From Tolypothrix bouteillei VB521301 (GTDB taxonomy: Bacteria > Cyanobacteriota > Cyanobacteriia > Cyanobacteriales > Nostocaceae): a DNA stretch of 64,000 nucleotides. The translations under genes and the position numbers were made by a program. The notes beneath the pieces were generated by a model, which had not been told where the DNA came from, did not search any database, and saw nothing but the letters and a program-made list of their open reading frames with translations. Location of the stretch: the NCBI RefSeq assembly GCF_000760695.4, contig NZ_JHEG04000001.1, positions 5,160,321 to 5,224,320 of the forward strand, read 5' to 3'. Below are positions 16,922 through 26,234 of the stretch, piece by piece. How positions within the stretch are numbered: the stretch's first letter is position 1; each line of letters starts with the position of its first letter.

Positions 16922-18085
16922 ATGCAATTAACGGCATCTTCCGTACCTCAAGGATTTAGTACATTTGTAACTAACTTGGGCATAAGAGATACTAGTGAGG
17001 ATTTTTTATTTATTAAATCGGATGTTGAAAGTGTTGCTGATGGAGTCTTTACTCAAAGTCTTTTTGCTGGTCCAAGCGTGACAATTAGCCGCGAACACTT
17101 AAAAGATTCAAAAGCACAAGGAATTATTGTTATCTCCAAAAATGCCAACGTTGCTAATGGTGTTGTTGGCAAAACGGATGCAGAAGAAGTCATCAAACTT
17201 GTGTCTGCGGAAACCGAAGTTCCAGCAAATAATATTTTGATAGCTTCTACAGGTGTTATTGGGAGACGATACCCAATGGAAAAAATTCGAGCAGGATTAT
17301 CAGGGATAGGAAACAAATTAACTCCTGCTGATTTTCATTTAGCTTCTCGCGCTATTATGACCACCGATAAGACACCTAAGTTGGTAACACGGCAAGTTGG
17401 GCATGCAAAGCTAGTCGGAATTGCCAAAGGTGTTGGCATGATTGAGCCCAATATGGCAACGCTGCTTGCTTTCTTTTTTACAGATGCAGCTATTTCTCCA
17501 GATGTACTGCGTTCTATTTTTCGACCCACTATAGATAAAACTTTTAATTGTCTGAGTGTAGATACTGATACTTCTACTAGCGATACTGCTATCATTCTTG
17601 CCAATGGTTTGGCTGGAGAAGTGAGGGAACATGAATTTTCCCATGCATTATATGAACTGGCTCGTGAGTTAACCTTAATGGTGGCGCAAGATGCAGAAGG
17701 CGGTACTAAAGTTATTGAAGTGACGGTAGATTCAGCGATCGATTACGCACAAGCTAAACGAGTTGCCAAAGCAATTGTAAACTCGCCTTTAGTCAAAACT
17801 GCGGTGTATGGAGCCGATCCCAATTGGGGAAGAGTGGCTATGGCTATGGGGAAATGTGAAAGCGATCGCGAAATAAATCAGGAAAAAGTTGTGATTAGCT
17901 TTGATGATATTCAAGTTTATCCTAATAGTTCAAATGAGGAAAATCTCGAACAGTTGCGACAAATTATGGCAAAGGATAAAGTGAATATCCATGTCAGCCT
18001 TAATATTGGTGAAGCGTCTGCAACTGTTTGGGGGTGTGACCTATCAGAAGGTTATGTAGACACTAATTCTAAATATTCAACTTAG
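16922..18085 (+). CDS. argJ: ArgJ-family glutamate/ornithine N-acetyltransferase, probably a paralogue
   Basis: A 387-residue member of the ArgJ family, which cleaves itself and moves an acetyl group from N-acetylornithine to glutamate in the cyclic arginine pathway. The autocleavage site is A179-T180 in GVGMIEPNMATLL; T180 becomes the N-terminal nucleophile. The oxyanion-type STGVIG motif is at 109-114 and the NWGRVAMAMGK segment near the end is present. The N-terminus is shorter and more divergent than in housekeeping ArgJ proteins I recall, and the setting behind an ABC importer is not an arginine operon. It may therefore acetylate or deacetylate a different amino acid, as in secondary-metabolite clusters; this is inference. 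It lies 81 bases after the permease. Confidence 0.85.
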   Translation: MQLTASSVPQGFSTFVTNLGIRDTSEDFLFIKSDVESVADGVFTQSLFAGPSVTISREHLKDSKAQGIIVISKNANVANGVVGKTDAEEVIKLVSAETEVPANNILIASTGVIGRRYPMEKIRAGLSGIGNKLTPADFHLASRAIMTTDKTPKLVTRQVGHAKLVGIAKGVGMIEPNMATLLAFFFTDAAISPDVLRSIFRPTIDKTFNCLSVDTDTSTSDTAIILANGLAGEVREHEFSHALYELARELTLMVAQDAEGGTKVIEVTVDSAIDYAQAKRVAKAIVNSPLVKTAVYGADPNWGRVAMAMGKCESDREINQEKVVISFDDIQVYPNSSNEENLEQLRQIMAKDKVNIHVSLNIGEASATVWGCDLSEGYVDTNSKYST

Positions 18086-18567
18086 ATAATTTTGCTCCGA
18101 ATCCTATATTACTTAAAAACAATAGAATACAATACTGCAAGGGCTCTCGAACTTTTGTACGTTGGACAACCCCAACAGATACCTGTAAATGTTGGGTTTC
18201 GTTCCTCAAACGCCACATCGCTCAAGGGGGGGAACCCTCCGAAGTTTGCTATTGGGGAGTCAGTCCGGTCTTGGGGAGACAGTGCGTTGCGGAGGTTTCC
18301 TCCGTTGGAGCACCTGTCGTCTTTGCCCAAGTGAAGCATCTGACGTGGAAACCCCCAAGCCCTTACGGGTTCGCCAGTCCCCTCGTGCCGTAAACCTGCT
18401 TTCAGGGCTGGACTCACCGCAACTTCTCTCCCCACGCGAGTGGCTCCCCAACCTACGTGTTTTCGCATTGTTAGGCTTAATCGACAAGTATTGCAATTAC
18501 AATCACCTCCTTGTCTTCCTTGTTTGGATCTCAAATAGGATTGTTATATATCTCACTTGAAAATTAA
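18086..18567. repeat. Non-coding repeat-rich gap between convergent argJ-like and GH3 genes
   Basis: No gene is supported: short open frames occur on both strands but have no family look. It holds pieces found elsewhere in the window: GTTGGGTTTCGTTCCTCAA near 18191 (also near 22041), a 25-mer at 18266-18290 repeated in inverted orientation at 39220-39244, and a 23-mer at 18518-18540 repeated in inverted orientation at 62145-62167. This mosaic is typical of cyanobacterial interspersed repeats. Confidence 0.6.
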
Positions 18568-20262
18568 TTATTGATTGCTATCTAAATCCTCTGCTAATCT
18601 AATCTCGTGTTGAACTGGTAAACCAGTAAGAAAAGCCCGGTTTTCACTAATATGAGGTACTTTCAGTTGACCATCTGGAATTCCTTTTTGTAGTTGACGC
18701 TGGCGGAGGGTAGCAAAACTACCTGGAGCTAAAATTCGGAGTCGGGGAGGTGGTACTTGATCCCGGCGGTTGACTTCGTAGGAAATATGAATTTCTTTTA
18801 GCTTGCTGTCAAAGCTGGCTAGGAAGGCTTGGGGGTTGTGGAGTGTATGACTGGAGGTAAGTTCAATGTTTACTAAATAGTAAGGTGGAAAATCATTTTC
18901 GCACAAGGTGATACAAAAATCTTCTAAAGCTACGCTGAAATCTCTTTGCAAAGCTTGCATCACTTGCGTCACGTGAAATTCGGTTGTCTTCTCGTTTATT
19001 GCAGAAAGCAGTCCACCTTGACGGTAGCGGAAGACAATCAGGGGTGTTTGTTCGTAAAATCCAAGAACTTCCACAATGTCACCAATATCGTAACGGTAAA
19101 AACCACTGTAATTGGTTACTAGAATGCGATATCGCTCTCCAGTTTTTACCTCATTAGCTAGCAAGGTTTTAGGATGCTCTGCTTCCCACTGGTCTTCTGG
19201 TATAAATTCAAAAAAGCCAGTCTCAATTGCTAAGATACTGCTGTCATCATTAGTATCGTGGTAAATACCAAAAATAGCTTCTGAAGTAGAATAACCCGCG
19301 CCAAATTGTGGTGTATCTCCAAAATAGGTGGGAAATCTTTCAAAATAAAAGTTTGATGTTCCTCCACGTGCAGCAATAATAAATGATAAATTGGGCCAAG
19401 CAAGTTTGGGGACTATTCGTCCAGAGGATTTCCAGATTGCTCTTAATTGTGCGGCTCGCTTGGGATTTGCTAACCATCCCTTCTCTAACTTTACTCGCAG
19501 TTCTGGGTCAATTTTTAACCAACTTGCGATCGCTCCAGTCTCTATATCTCGGATTAACTCTTCCGCATAGCGTTCTAAATAGCTGCAATTCCGCAATATA
19601 AGCATGGGAAAGCTTTCCGCCATCCCCCGCATGGACTCGTCTCGCAAGGCGAATAGCAAACAAACATAATGACGGGCTAAGCTATCAGCTACCTCTAAGG
19701 TCTCATAAGGGTTAGCAAATAGCTGCTTGCAAATCAACTTACTCATGCGAAGGTTTACTTCACCCGCTGTCCCATACTCAATACCGCCTGCGGTACGTCC
19801 TTGCAGCTGTACTGACTTGGTTACCATTAATTTGCCAAACTTTAGCCCTCTTGCTGACAGCGCCTCACTTAAAAAGCCAATGCTAATCCAATAAGCCCTT
19901 TCCAAGGATTTCTTAGTTTCCCGAGTGACGGGAACGAGTTTCTTTTTTCCAGTCGAACCACTGCTTTGAATCAGGTGAGCAACGGGTTCGGCTGTGAGAA
20001 TGTTTGCTTCACCTTTTGCTATACGCGTAGTATACGGTTCATAACTGCTATAAGGTAGAATGGGAACCTGCTCTCGAAAGCGATCGATAGTTTTGATGTC
20101 TCTGAGCCCGTATTCCCGACCTAGTACAGTATCTTGATGTGCTAGCAGCAGGTTGCGTAAAAAATTCTCCTGCACTGCACCGATCTGACGAGTTTTTCTT
20201 ACAAAATTGGCTTTTGATTGTCTGGCTGCGGTACTTAAAAGTGAAAAAAAGAAATTTGCCAT
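18568..20262 (-). CDS. GH3-family acyl-acid amido synthetase
   Basis: A 564-residue adenylating enzyme of the GH3 family, which activates a carboxylic acid with ATP and couples it to an amino acid (plant members conjugate auxin or jasmonate). Signature parts seen: the P-loop-like SSGSTGKKK at 100-108, the YGTAGEVN segment, RGGTSNFYFERFP, the ATP-binding NYSGFYRYDIGDIVEVLGF and NEKTTEFHV. The length matches the family. It is convergent with the ArgJ-like gene and its transporter. Substrates cannot be assigned; bacterial GH3 proteins are largely uncharacterised. Confidence 0.9.
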   Translation of the reverse strand: MANFFFSLLSTAARQSKANFVRKTRQIGAVQENFLRNLLLAHQDTVLGREYGLRDIKTIDRFREQVPILPYSSYEPYTTRIAKGEANILTAEPVAHLIQSSGSTGKKKLVPVTRETKKSLERAYWISIGFLSEALSARGLKFGKLMVTKSVQLQGRTAGGIEYGTAGEVNLRMSKLICKQLFANPYETLEVADSLARHYVCLLFALRDESMRGMAESFPMLILRNCSYLERYAEELIRDIETGAIASWLKIDPELRVKLEKGWLANPKRAAQLRAIWKSSGRIVPKLAWPNLSFIIAARGGTSNFYFERFPTYFGDTPQFGAGYSTSEAIFGIYHDTNDDSSILAIETGFFEFIPEDQWEAEHPKTLLANEVKTGERYRILVTNYSGFYRYDIGDIVEVLGFYEQTPLIVFRYRQGGLLSAINEKTTEFHVTQVMQALQRDFSVALEDFCITLCENDFPPYYLVNIELTSSHTLHNPQAFLASFDSKLKEIHISYEVNRRDQVPPPRLRILAPGSFATLRQRQLQKGIPDGQLKVPHISENRAFLTGLPVQHEIRLAEDLDSNQ

Positions 20263-20692
20263 TGAGGTTTTGTAAAAGTCATGTTAATTACAGAGCTTTT
20301 TGTGAAAGAATTACTTTGTCTCACTCTATCCACAGGTGCTGATTTTACCTTACAAAGCTTTGTTATGCTGAAACTAGTACATGAAGGCAGAAGTACGGAG
20401 ACAGAAGGTAGAAGGAGTAAAAGCTTTTGTGCCAGCTTTTGGTCTGTTACTAATGGTTGCCCGATTTACGCGATCGTTGTACTAGTTTTATGAGTCGATT
20501 TCTCTAAAACTAATTGTACATCGCATACAACCCCCGTATAGTATGCTATGGAATGTCTCTGTATTCTGTTCTGGGGATACTCTGTGGCAACAGAAACCAA
20601 AAAGTTGAAGCTAACGGGAGCTATTTTGGTCTTTTATATGTCTATTTCTGCATCCTAGTATGTTAACTAGTACCTAAGTAACTCAGACATAG
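20263..20692. other. Intergenic region between divergent GH3 and MFS genes
   Basis: These 430 bases must carry both promoters. A purine-rich stretch near 20383-20430 (GAAGGCAGAAGTACGGAG, then AGACAGAAGGTAGAAGG) belongs to the GGCAGAA-type short tandem repeats also seen at 26880, 39049 and 63030. No supported gene. Confidence 0.5.
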
Positions 20693-21877
20693 ATGACTAA
20701 CATTTCCTTTTCCAAACAGGCTCCCACACTATTAGTACTATTAGCCGCAGGCTGTCTCACTAGCATGACGGGTGGTATTGTAGCACCTGTTTTTCCAGAA
20801 ATTGTAGAACAACTGCGGATCGATCCGGGATGGGCTGGAACTTTAGTCAGCGTACATACTTTGATGACAGCCCTCTCCAGTCCAGTGCTGGGTATTTTGG
20901 CAGACCGGATCGGAAAACTGAGAGTCTTGATTTTCTCTCTGGTTTGCTACGGGTTGTTTGGTACCGCAGGAGGTCTAATGCAAAGCTTTGACTCTTTGCT
21001 TTGGACGCGAGCTCTGTTGGGTGTAAGTAATGGTGGCATTGCGGCTGCAAGTATCGGTCTGCTAGGAGGAATGTATGAAGGAGAATCGCGATCGCGGGTT
21101 ATGGGTTACGCTACTAGTGCGCTCGCAACTGCTAGCATCATCTTTCCTCTTTTAGGCGGATGGGTAGGCTCTGTCCACTGGCGGTTTGCTTTCTGTCTTT
21201 ACGTCTTGGCACTACCTGTAGCGCTAGCAGCTAGTTTAATTTTACGAAAAAGAAAATTTCAACAGGCAAAGACTCTTGACTTAACTAACACCCAAAATCT
21301 CACTACAAGTCTGTTAAAGCCCAGTGTCCTCATGCTCTTTCTAGGACTGGGACTTGCTTCAGCTATGTTCTATGTCGTGATTGTTTATGCTCCTCTTTAT
21401 TTCAAAGTTGCCATTGGAGCTAATACAGTCCTCAATGGTGCGATTCTCGCTTCTAGAGCTATCGGTGCAGCGATCGTATCCGCAGTCGGTGCTAGTTTGC
21501 TAGCCAAGAAATTGGGAGTTACCCGAGCTATTGGAGTGGGGTTTGGGTTGATGGCGCTGACATTAATCGCAATTCCCCATCTAGAACACGTTCAATTAGC
21601 TTTGTTCACTGCACTTTTATTTGGAATGGGATTTGGCATCGTTATGCCCAATCTTTACAGCATCTTATCTGATTTATCCCCAGTAAATCAGCGTTCTGGT
21701 ATATTGGCGATCGGTACTGGCGTTTCTTCATTAGGACAATTTCTATCCCCCGTTTTTTTAGGACCAGTATGGAAAAGCAGTGGTGCAGTCGTGTTTTACG
21801 TAGCAGGTGTTGTAGGGCTAGTCATTACTTTTCTCAGTTTCTTAAGCAAAAAAAACATGAACAGCGATCGCTCATAG
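20693..21877 (+). CDS. MFS transporter, drug/sugar efflux type
   Basis: A 394-residue, roughly 12-helix major facilitator protein. The loop 2-3 signature is seen as GILADRIGKLRVLI and the motif C-like LGGWVGSVHWRFAF occurs after helix 4, which is typical of the DHA1 proton-driven exporters. Short loops and no extra domains. It starts with an ATG after ATAG, without a strong ribosome-binding site. Neighbours on the opposite strand (GH3) and downstream (dioxygenase, SGNH hydrolase) would fit export of a modified small molecule, but that is only suggested by position. Confidence 0.9.
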   Translation: MTNISFSKQAPTLLVLLAAGCLTSMTGGIVAPVFPEIVEQLRIDPGWAGTLVSVHTLMTALSSPVLGILADRIGKLRVLIFSLVCYGLFGTAGGLMQSFDSLLWTRALLGVSNGGIAAASIGLLGGMYEGESRSRVMGYATSALATASIIFPLLGGWVGSVHWRFAFCLYVLALPVALAASLILRKRKFQQAKTLDLTNTQNLTTSLLKPSVLMLFLGLGLASAMFYVVIVYAPLYFKVAIGANTVLNGAILASRAIGAAIVSAVGASLLAKKLGVTRAIGVGFGLMALTLIAIPHLEHVQLALFTALLFGMGFGIVMPNLYSILSDLSPVNQRSGILAIGTGVSSLGQFLSPVFLGPVWKSSGAVVFYVAGVVGLVITFLSFLSKKNMNSDRS

Positions 21878-21966
21878 GTCATATAAAGTAAATTTTAAAT
21901 CGCCAAATGTATTGTGTAAGGTGGGCAATGCCAACCAAATCGCTCCTCTTGGTTGGTATTGCTGAA

Positions 21967-22057
21967 TCCAACATTGAACCCTTATTGTTAGGTTTGGTTC
22001 TTCTACCCAACAAACCTCTATCCAACATTGAACCCTTATTGTTGGGTTTCGTTCCTC
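21967..22057. repeat. Direct repeat of ~37 bp, two copies
   Basis: TCCAACATTGAACCCTTATT with its continuation GTT(A/G)GGTTT(G/C)GTTC occurs at 21967 and 22021, 54 bases apart. The second copy reaches the stop codon of the dioxygenase gene on the other strand. GTTGGGTTTCGTTCCTCAA is shared with 18191. Confidence 0.7.
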
Positions 22058-22793
22058 AACCCAACCTACTAACTACCGTTTCAAACTGTTTTTCCCAAGT
22101 ATTGTGATTGGATTTTGCTTCTCTAACTAAAGGTGATAGAGACAATATTTGATTCACAAGCCAATTGACAGCAGAGAGGGGAAACCGTAGCGGTCTGGCA
22201 ATGTCTAGAAATAATACCACCCGGTATCCTTCTGTATCGTTCCACACTTCATGGGGAAATGTATCATCAAATAACAAGCTTTTTCCCTCTTCCCAGTAAG
22301 CTATTCGATCGCTAATACGAATTCGACAGGCAGATTTTGGTTCTGGTACTATCAATCCCAAATGATATCGAATTAACCCTTTATGCTTGCCTCTGTGTTC
22401 GGGAATATGCTTCCCTGGAGCTAGAATCGAAAAAAATGCTGATTTCAAACCGGGAATTTGCTGCAATAGTTTCCACGTTTCGGGACACCGTTCGCAATTC
22501 TTTTTTGCTGTGAAGCCAAAGGCATAAAAATAATACGTCTTCCAGCGATCGTCGGGGCTTATGCGTTGTTGGCGAGGCATAATGTCTTGAAAGTTTGGCA
22601 ACGCATGGGTGTGTTGGAGAACTTGCTCTAATTCCTTGCGAATTACTAACCAATTTGTTTCTAGCTTATTAGCCCAAGGAAATTGCTCTTTATCAAAAAA
22701 AATGGAATCTCCAACTAAAGAATATGCAGACACTAAACTCTCTAGTCTTTTGACAATGGGAGATTTAACAACTTCGCTTACAAAATCTTTCAT
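22056..22793 (-). CDS. Aspartyl/asparaginyl beta-hydroxylase-type Fe(II)/2-oxoglutarate dioxygenase
   Basis: A 245-residue protein with the AspH/LpxO core: LAPGKHIPEHRGKHKG (first iron ligand likely H133), LRYHLGL-like IRYHLGLIVP, the LLFDDTFPHEVWN segment with second iron ligand H181, and R191 in GYRVVLFLD, expected to bind 2-oxoglutarate. The family hydroxylates Asp/Asn side chains, lipid A acyl chains or small molecules. No membrane segment is evident apart from a weak C-terminal one. It lies 26 bases downstream of the SGNH hydrolase gene on the same strand, so they are probably one transcript. Confidence 0.88.
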   Translation of the reverse strand: MKDFVSEVVKSPIVKRLESLVSAYSLVGDSIFFDKEQFPWANKLETNWLVIRKELEQVLQHTHALPNFQDIMPRQQRISPDDRWKTYYFYAFGFTAKKNCERCPETWKLLQQIPGLKSAFFSILAPGKHIPEHRGKHKGLIRYHLGLIVPEPKSACRIRISDRIAYWEEGKSLLFDDTFPHEVWNDTEGYRVVLFLDIARPLRFPLSAVNWLVNQILSLSPLVREAKSNHNTWEKQFETVVSRLG

Positions 22794-22819
22794 GAGCTTG
22801 CTTCTTTAACCAGTCGCTG

Positions 22820-23437
22820 TTAAGATATCCAATTTAACCAACCACTCCAATTTTGCACAATTGCTGCAAATTCTGCATAACCCGCAGCTTTAGGATGAGC
22901 ACCATCATTAGCTTTTGCCTCTTCTATCCAGATGTGTGATTTTTCTAAAATAGGAAAAATATCTAAATATGGTACATCTAATTCTTGACAAACCAAAGCA
23001 AATTGCTTAGATAAATTTGCGACTCTCTGATTTCTCCCATTTTGTTCTTCATCACCGATAGGTGGAGGTCCAATCATTAAAACAGGGTATAATTCTTTCG
23101 CTTCACTTAAGATAGTACGGGTATTTTCTATAGATTGTGCCACCTCAACACGCAGTTTACCGTTTTCAATTCCCGTATCATTAACGCCGAAAGAAAAGAC
23201 AACTCTACCGTTGTATTCTCTCGGTAAACGATATGAAACTTCTCTTAACCACCGTTCTCTTAGTTCTGTACTGGTTTCGCGCCTCACCCCTAAATTATAG
23301 TAGGTAATATCGTGACCTTTTTTACTAGCATTAACACATATCCTACCAGCCCAGCCAAGATGTTCGGGATCGCCAGTACCGTTAACAAATGATTCACCAA
23401 GAAAACAGATTCTGAATTCTAGTAATTTTTTTGACAT
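22820..23437 (-). CDS. SGNH/GDSL-family hydrolase
   Basis: A 205-residue esterase-type enzyme with all four blocks: block I GESFVNGTGD with S16, block II NLGVRRET with G50, block III GVNDT with N86, and block V NDGAHPKAAGY with D178 and H181. Length and order are those of single-domain lysophospholipase/acyl esterase-like SGNH proteins. No signal peptide, so likely cytoplasmic. It leads a two-gene unit with the AspH-type dioxygenase; the pair may successively modify one acylated or esterified product (inference). Confidence 0.9.
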   Translation of the reverse strand: MSKKLLEFRICFLGESFVNGTGDPEHLGWAGRICVNASKKGHDITYYNLGVRRETSTELRERWLREVSYRLPREYNGRVVFSFGVNDTGIENGKLRVEVAQSIENTRTILSEAKELYPVLMIGPPPIGDEEQNGRNQRVANLSKQFALVCQELDVPYLDIFPILEKSHIWIEEAKANDGAHPKAAGYAEFAAIVQNWSGWLNWIS

Positions 23438-23666
23438 GGAAAGCTTGATTTTAGATCTGACTAAAAACAGTGGTAAAGATGTATGAAATTTTTAACTTTG
23501 TGAAAGTTTAGCTTGAAAATCAGGGGTTCGGGAACAGGGGTGAGAAGTTTGGGTAGAGAGATTTTTATACAAAAATAAGAACTTGGTTACAAATGTTTGA
23601 GTGCAATCGCTTTTTTCTTTGGCTAGATGAAAAAATAGTTATAGCAGTCTAGTTGAGAAACTAGTT

Positions 23667-24053
23667 ATGACTCGGAATGAGAATCTTCCTCAAATAAAAG
23701 TCAATTCGTGTTCCTTACAATGCATTACGAGATACTGGGGCAAAGTGGAAGTCATTGAAAAAGGTAAGAACTATCGGATCAATCGAATAGAAATCAAGCC
23801 CAAACACAGTATCAAACAACAAATTCACTATCACCGATGCGAACATTGGGTTGTTGTTTCAGGTATTGCCAAGGTTACCTGTGGTCATGAAGAAATCTTA
23901 TTGAACAGGAATGAATCTACTTTTGTTCCCTCTGCAACGTTGCATCGAGTAGAAAATCCAGGGTTTATTCCACTCATTATCTTGGAGATTCAAAATGGGG
24001 AGTATTTAGGTGAGGATGATACGGAACGAGCTTTAGACTTAACAAAAGTTTAA
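23667..24053 (+). CDS. Single-domain cupin, mannose-6-phosphate isomerase type II-like (copy 1)
   Basis: A 128-residue cupin of the MannoseP_isomer type, normally the C-terminal domain of mannose-1-phosphate guanylyltransferase/phosphomannose isomerase. Metal-binding pattern HYHRCEHW gives H54, H56 and H60 region, with H93 in SATLHRVENPG as the last ligand; GEYLGEDD ends the domain. There is no nucleotidyltransferase domain attached. A second copy with most residues identical lies at 26235-26639. Role may be phosphomannose isomerisation or a stand-alone sugar-binding function; not determinable. Confidence 0.9.
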   Translation: MTRNENLPQIKVNSCSLQCITRYWGKVEVIEKGKNYRINRIEIKPKHSIKQQIHYHRCEHWVVVSGIAKVTCGHEEILLNRNESTFVPSATLHRVENPGFIPLIILEIQNGEYLGEDDTERALDLTKV

Positions 24054-24731
24054 TTTGCTACTCGTAGTCTGTCACCTTTATTAATCAGGAGCTGCAAGAT
24101 CCCCCACTTCTTCAAGAATACAGTTGGTTAATCGGGGGTCCCTCAATCAGTACTTTTTCGTTCCCTCCTAAGCATATGAATGCAGTTGGCGAGGCGATCG
24201 CTGTCTCGCGGAATTCGATTGAAACCGGAGGCGGAGCCTAATACAGGTTGGTGTAAATAAAGCAACCATTAGTCATAAACAAAAAGCTGACAATCAAAAC
24301 TTTCGAGCCTTGCGCCACGCCAGCTGCTGTAGCCTGTGGAACCATGCACGGCGATCGCTTATGGGAAGAAACCTCCATGAGCGATTGCCTCGCCACCACA
24401 ATGGCTTCTCTGACAAGCGGACTTCTGCCTTTATGTACTCGGGTATTGACTTTGTGCATTTTTTGAGGGAAAAAGTTCGTGCAGTTTTTTTGAGCAACTC
24501 CACGAGCCATAAGGGGTTTCTAAATCAAAAAATATCCAATTTTCTTTTGTGGTGCGGGCATCCATGCCCGTCCTACAAGATTTGGATCGGGGATTTCCAA
24601 GAAATCAATGACCCTGCTGATAGGGCGTAACTTAGCAGTCAATCTATTATATTTTTTTAATTTTCTTAAGAAACCATTCCAATTAAATTAGGTAATTGTC
24701 GTCATTTAAATGACCGGGAAATCAGGATTAT
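24054..24731. other. Non-coding gap between cupin copy 1 and the HTH gene
   Basis: About 680 bases with overlapping open frames on both strands (24238-24630) that have no convincing start site or family look. The region contains two GCGATCGC sites, a GGGTCC/GATCGGGG-type segment near 24100 and a short palindromic GTGGTGCGGGCATCCATGCCCG (24549-24570, GGGCAT/ATGCCC). The last 120 bases are AT-rich and probably hold the promoter of the small HTH gene. Confidence 0.5.
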
Positions 24732-24920
24732 ATGCAGAAGCAAGGTGTTTCACTCGCAGAGGCAGCAAGGCGTTTGGGTGTGAGTCAGAGTACTTTGTAT
24801 GTGGCTGTGCAAAAAAGACAGCTTTCTTCTTTTACAAGAAATAGGAGAACTCTAATTTCTACGGGAGCTTTAAGAGATTATCAAGTCAGGCAACGTTCTA
24901 TCACTGATTACAGACTTTAG
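24732..24920 (+). CDS. Small helix-turn-helix DNA-binding protein
   Basis: A 62-residue basic protein. VSLAEAARRLGVSQSTLYVAV is a clear HTH of the MerR/excisionase type, followed by a short wing-like KRQLSSFTRNRRTLI segment. AGGA lies about 8 bases before the ATG. No other domain. It could be a plasmid/phage-type excisionase, an antitoxin-like regulator or a small repressor; no integrase or toxin is adjacent. Confidence 0.75.
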   Translation: MQKQGVSLAEAARRLGVSQSTLYVAVQKRQLSSFTRNRRTLISTGALRDYQVRQRSITDYRL

Positions 24921-25129
24921 TGCTAGAAGGGTTGAAATAGTAAGTCAGGCGGGTTTTTTGCCACTTTTTCAAATCATCCTATTTTTCAAATTCCCATGTA
25001 GCAACCTTTCTAAGCTTTTTTCGTCGAACTCACATTAAATTGCAGGTGAAAATTGTTTGACTGTGAGAGGTTTTTGACCACGCTCCTATAGTGGAATGAT
25101 TTCCCTTCATTGGAAATCGGGGATTGGGA

Positions 25130-25840
25130 TTATGCAATGGGATTTTTTCCCTTCATTGGTATGAAATTATTCCATTGTATTTTAAGTTTTTTATAATGAG
25201 CTTTGAAGGTGATAAAACGTGCTCCCACCTCTTTATAAGTTACACGAAGTTGTTTTGATTGCGCCTTCAGTTCCTTTGACCTAGCAAGCATCTTATGAAG
25301 AGCATCATAGTTTAAAGAATTTACTCTTGTACTTAATTTGTCTGTTTGGCTCAACTCATCTGGGTTAACTTTTAAACCATAGATAGCAGTCAGTAGCTCA
25401 GCTAGAGAAGCCCTGGCGGATTTTTTGCTTGTTAAAAGTGTAGACGCCAGTTTCTTAGCATCTTCAAATTTTAAGTGTGCATACAACTGTGTACTAAATG
25501 CAGTCATTAACTCACGGTTTGTCTCCACCAATTCTGACGATACCTCTTGTAGCTGCTGCTCAACATTAAGTAGAAGTAATTGTAGACTATCCACCAATTC
25601 ATGCAAAAACTCTACTTCTTCACGCAAAGACTCTATCTCCTTGGAATCATCAGAGTTTTCATAGATAATTGATGAATCTTTATTATAATTAATTTGACAT
25701 TCACTGAGTTTTAAATTATCAGTTAATTGTTCAATATCGAACTCTTCTTGAAAACTACTTAGAAATTTATCTATTTTTTGCAATTGCTGTTCAATTATTT
25801 CGATGAGTTCTTGACTCTGTTGTTCGGGCTTAAAAGTCAC
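25130..25840 (-). CDS. Coiled-coil protein of unknown function
   Basis: A 236-residue hydrophilic protein, strongly helical, with heptad-like Leu/Ile patterns over about 8-35 and 68-125 (for example LREEVEFLHELVDSLQLLLL) and a basic C-terminal third. No enzyme motif or membrane segment is seen. Its 3' end overlaps a direct repeat TTTCCCTTCATTGG present twice, at 25099 and 25146. The ATG at 25840 is plausible but lacks a strong ribosome-binding site. It may be structural or a scaffold; I do not recognise it. Confidence 0.65.
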   Translation of the reverse strand: MTFKPEQQSQELIEIIEQQLQKIDKFLSSFQEEFDIEQLTDNLKLSECQINYNKDSSIIYENSDDSKEIESLREEVEFLHELVDSLQLLLLNVEQQLQEVSSELVETNRELMTAFSTQLYAHLKFEDAKKLASTLLTSKKSARASLAELLTAIYGLKVNPDELSQTDKLSTRVNSLNYDALHKMLARSKELKAQSKQLRVTYKEVGARFITFKAHYKKLKIQWNNFIPMKGKNPIA

Positions 25841-26234
25841 CAGTTTTCTCCAGTTTTGACAAGTTACTTTAGCATTAAACGTAACATTTCTCCTTTTTTC
25901 TGTCTGTACGCTACCAATCTAATCCTCCTCTCCCACATCAAACTCAGAAAAATATTTGAAAATAATAATTATTTTTAAATAGGTTGCTTGCTCTTTGAGC
26001 AAGGCATTCCCAGACCGATCCATTGGCTCGAGGTGGGGGTCCGATCGCGCGATCGCCAACGACATCCTTTCCGTATTCGGCTGAACGTCAACATTAACAC
26101 TAAACTTTGCAACGAGTACGTAAGATACAAATTAGGGAGCGATCGCGTGGTTACAGTTTTTGATACGCAAGCTTCTGCTTACGCAAGCTCCTTACACAAT
26201 AGTGATTGTTGTCTGGTAGAGAGACTTAACTATT
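25841..26234. other. Intergenic region between the coiled-coil gene and cupin copy 2
   Basis: No gene is supported in these 394 bases. Three close GCGATCGC/CGATCGCG sites (26044-26056 and 26139) and the near-palindrome ACGCAAGCTTCTGCTTACGCAAGC (26164-26187) are seen. An 86-codon frame here reads as random sequence. Confidence 0.5.

Noticed and set aside
18109..18560. Open frames of 78-141 codons on both strands
   Set aside because: Overlap each other in a repeat mosaic and show no ribosome-binding site or recognisable protein.
24238..24630. Overlapping open frames on both strands
   Set aside because: Basic, low-information translations; no family look; region has interspersed repeats and HIP1 sites.
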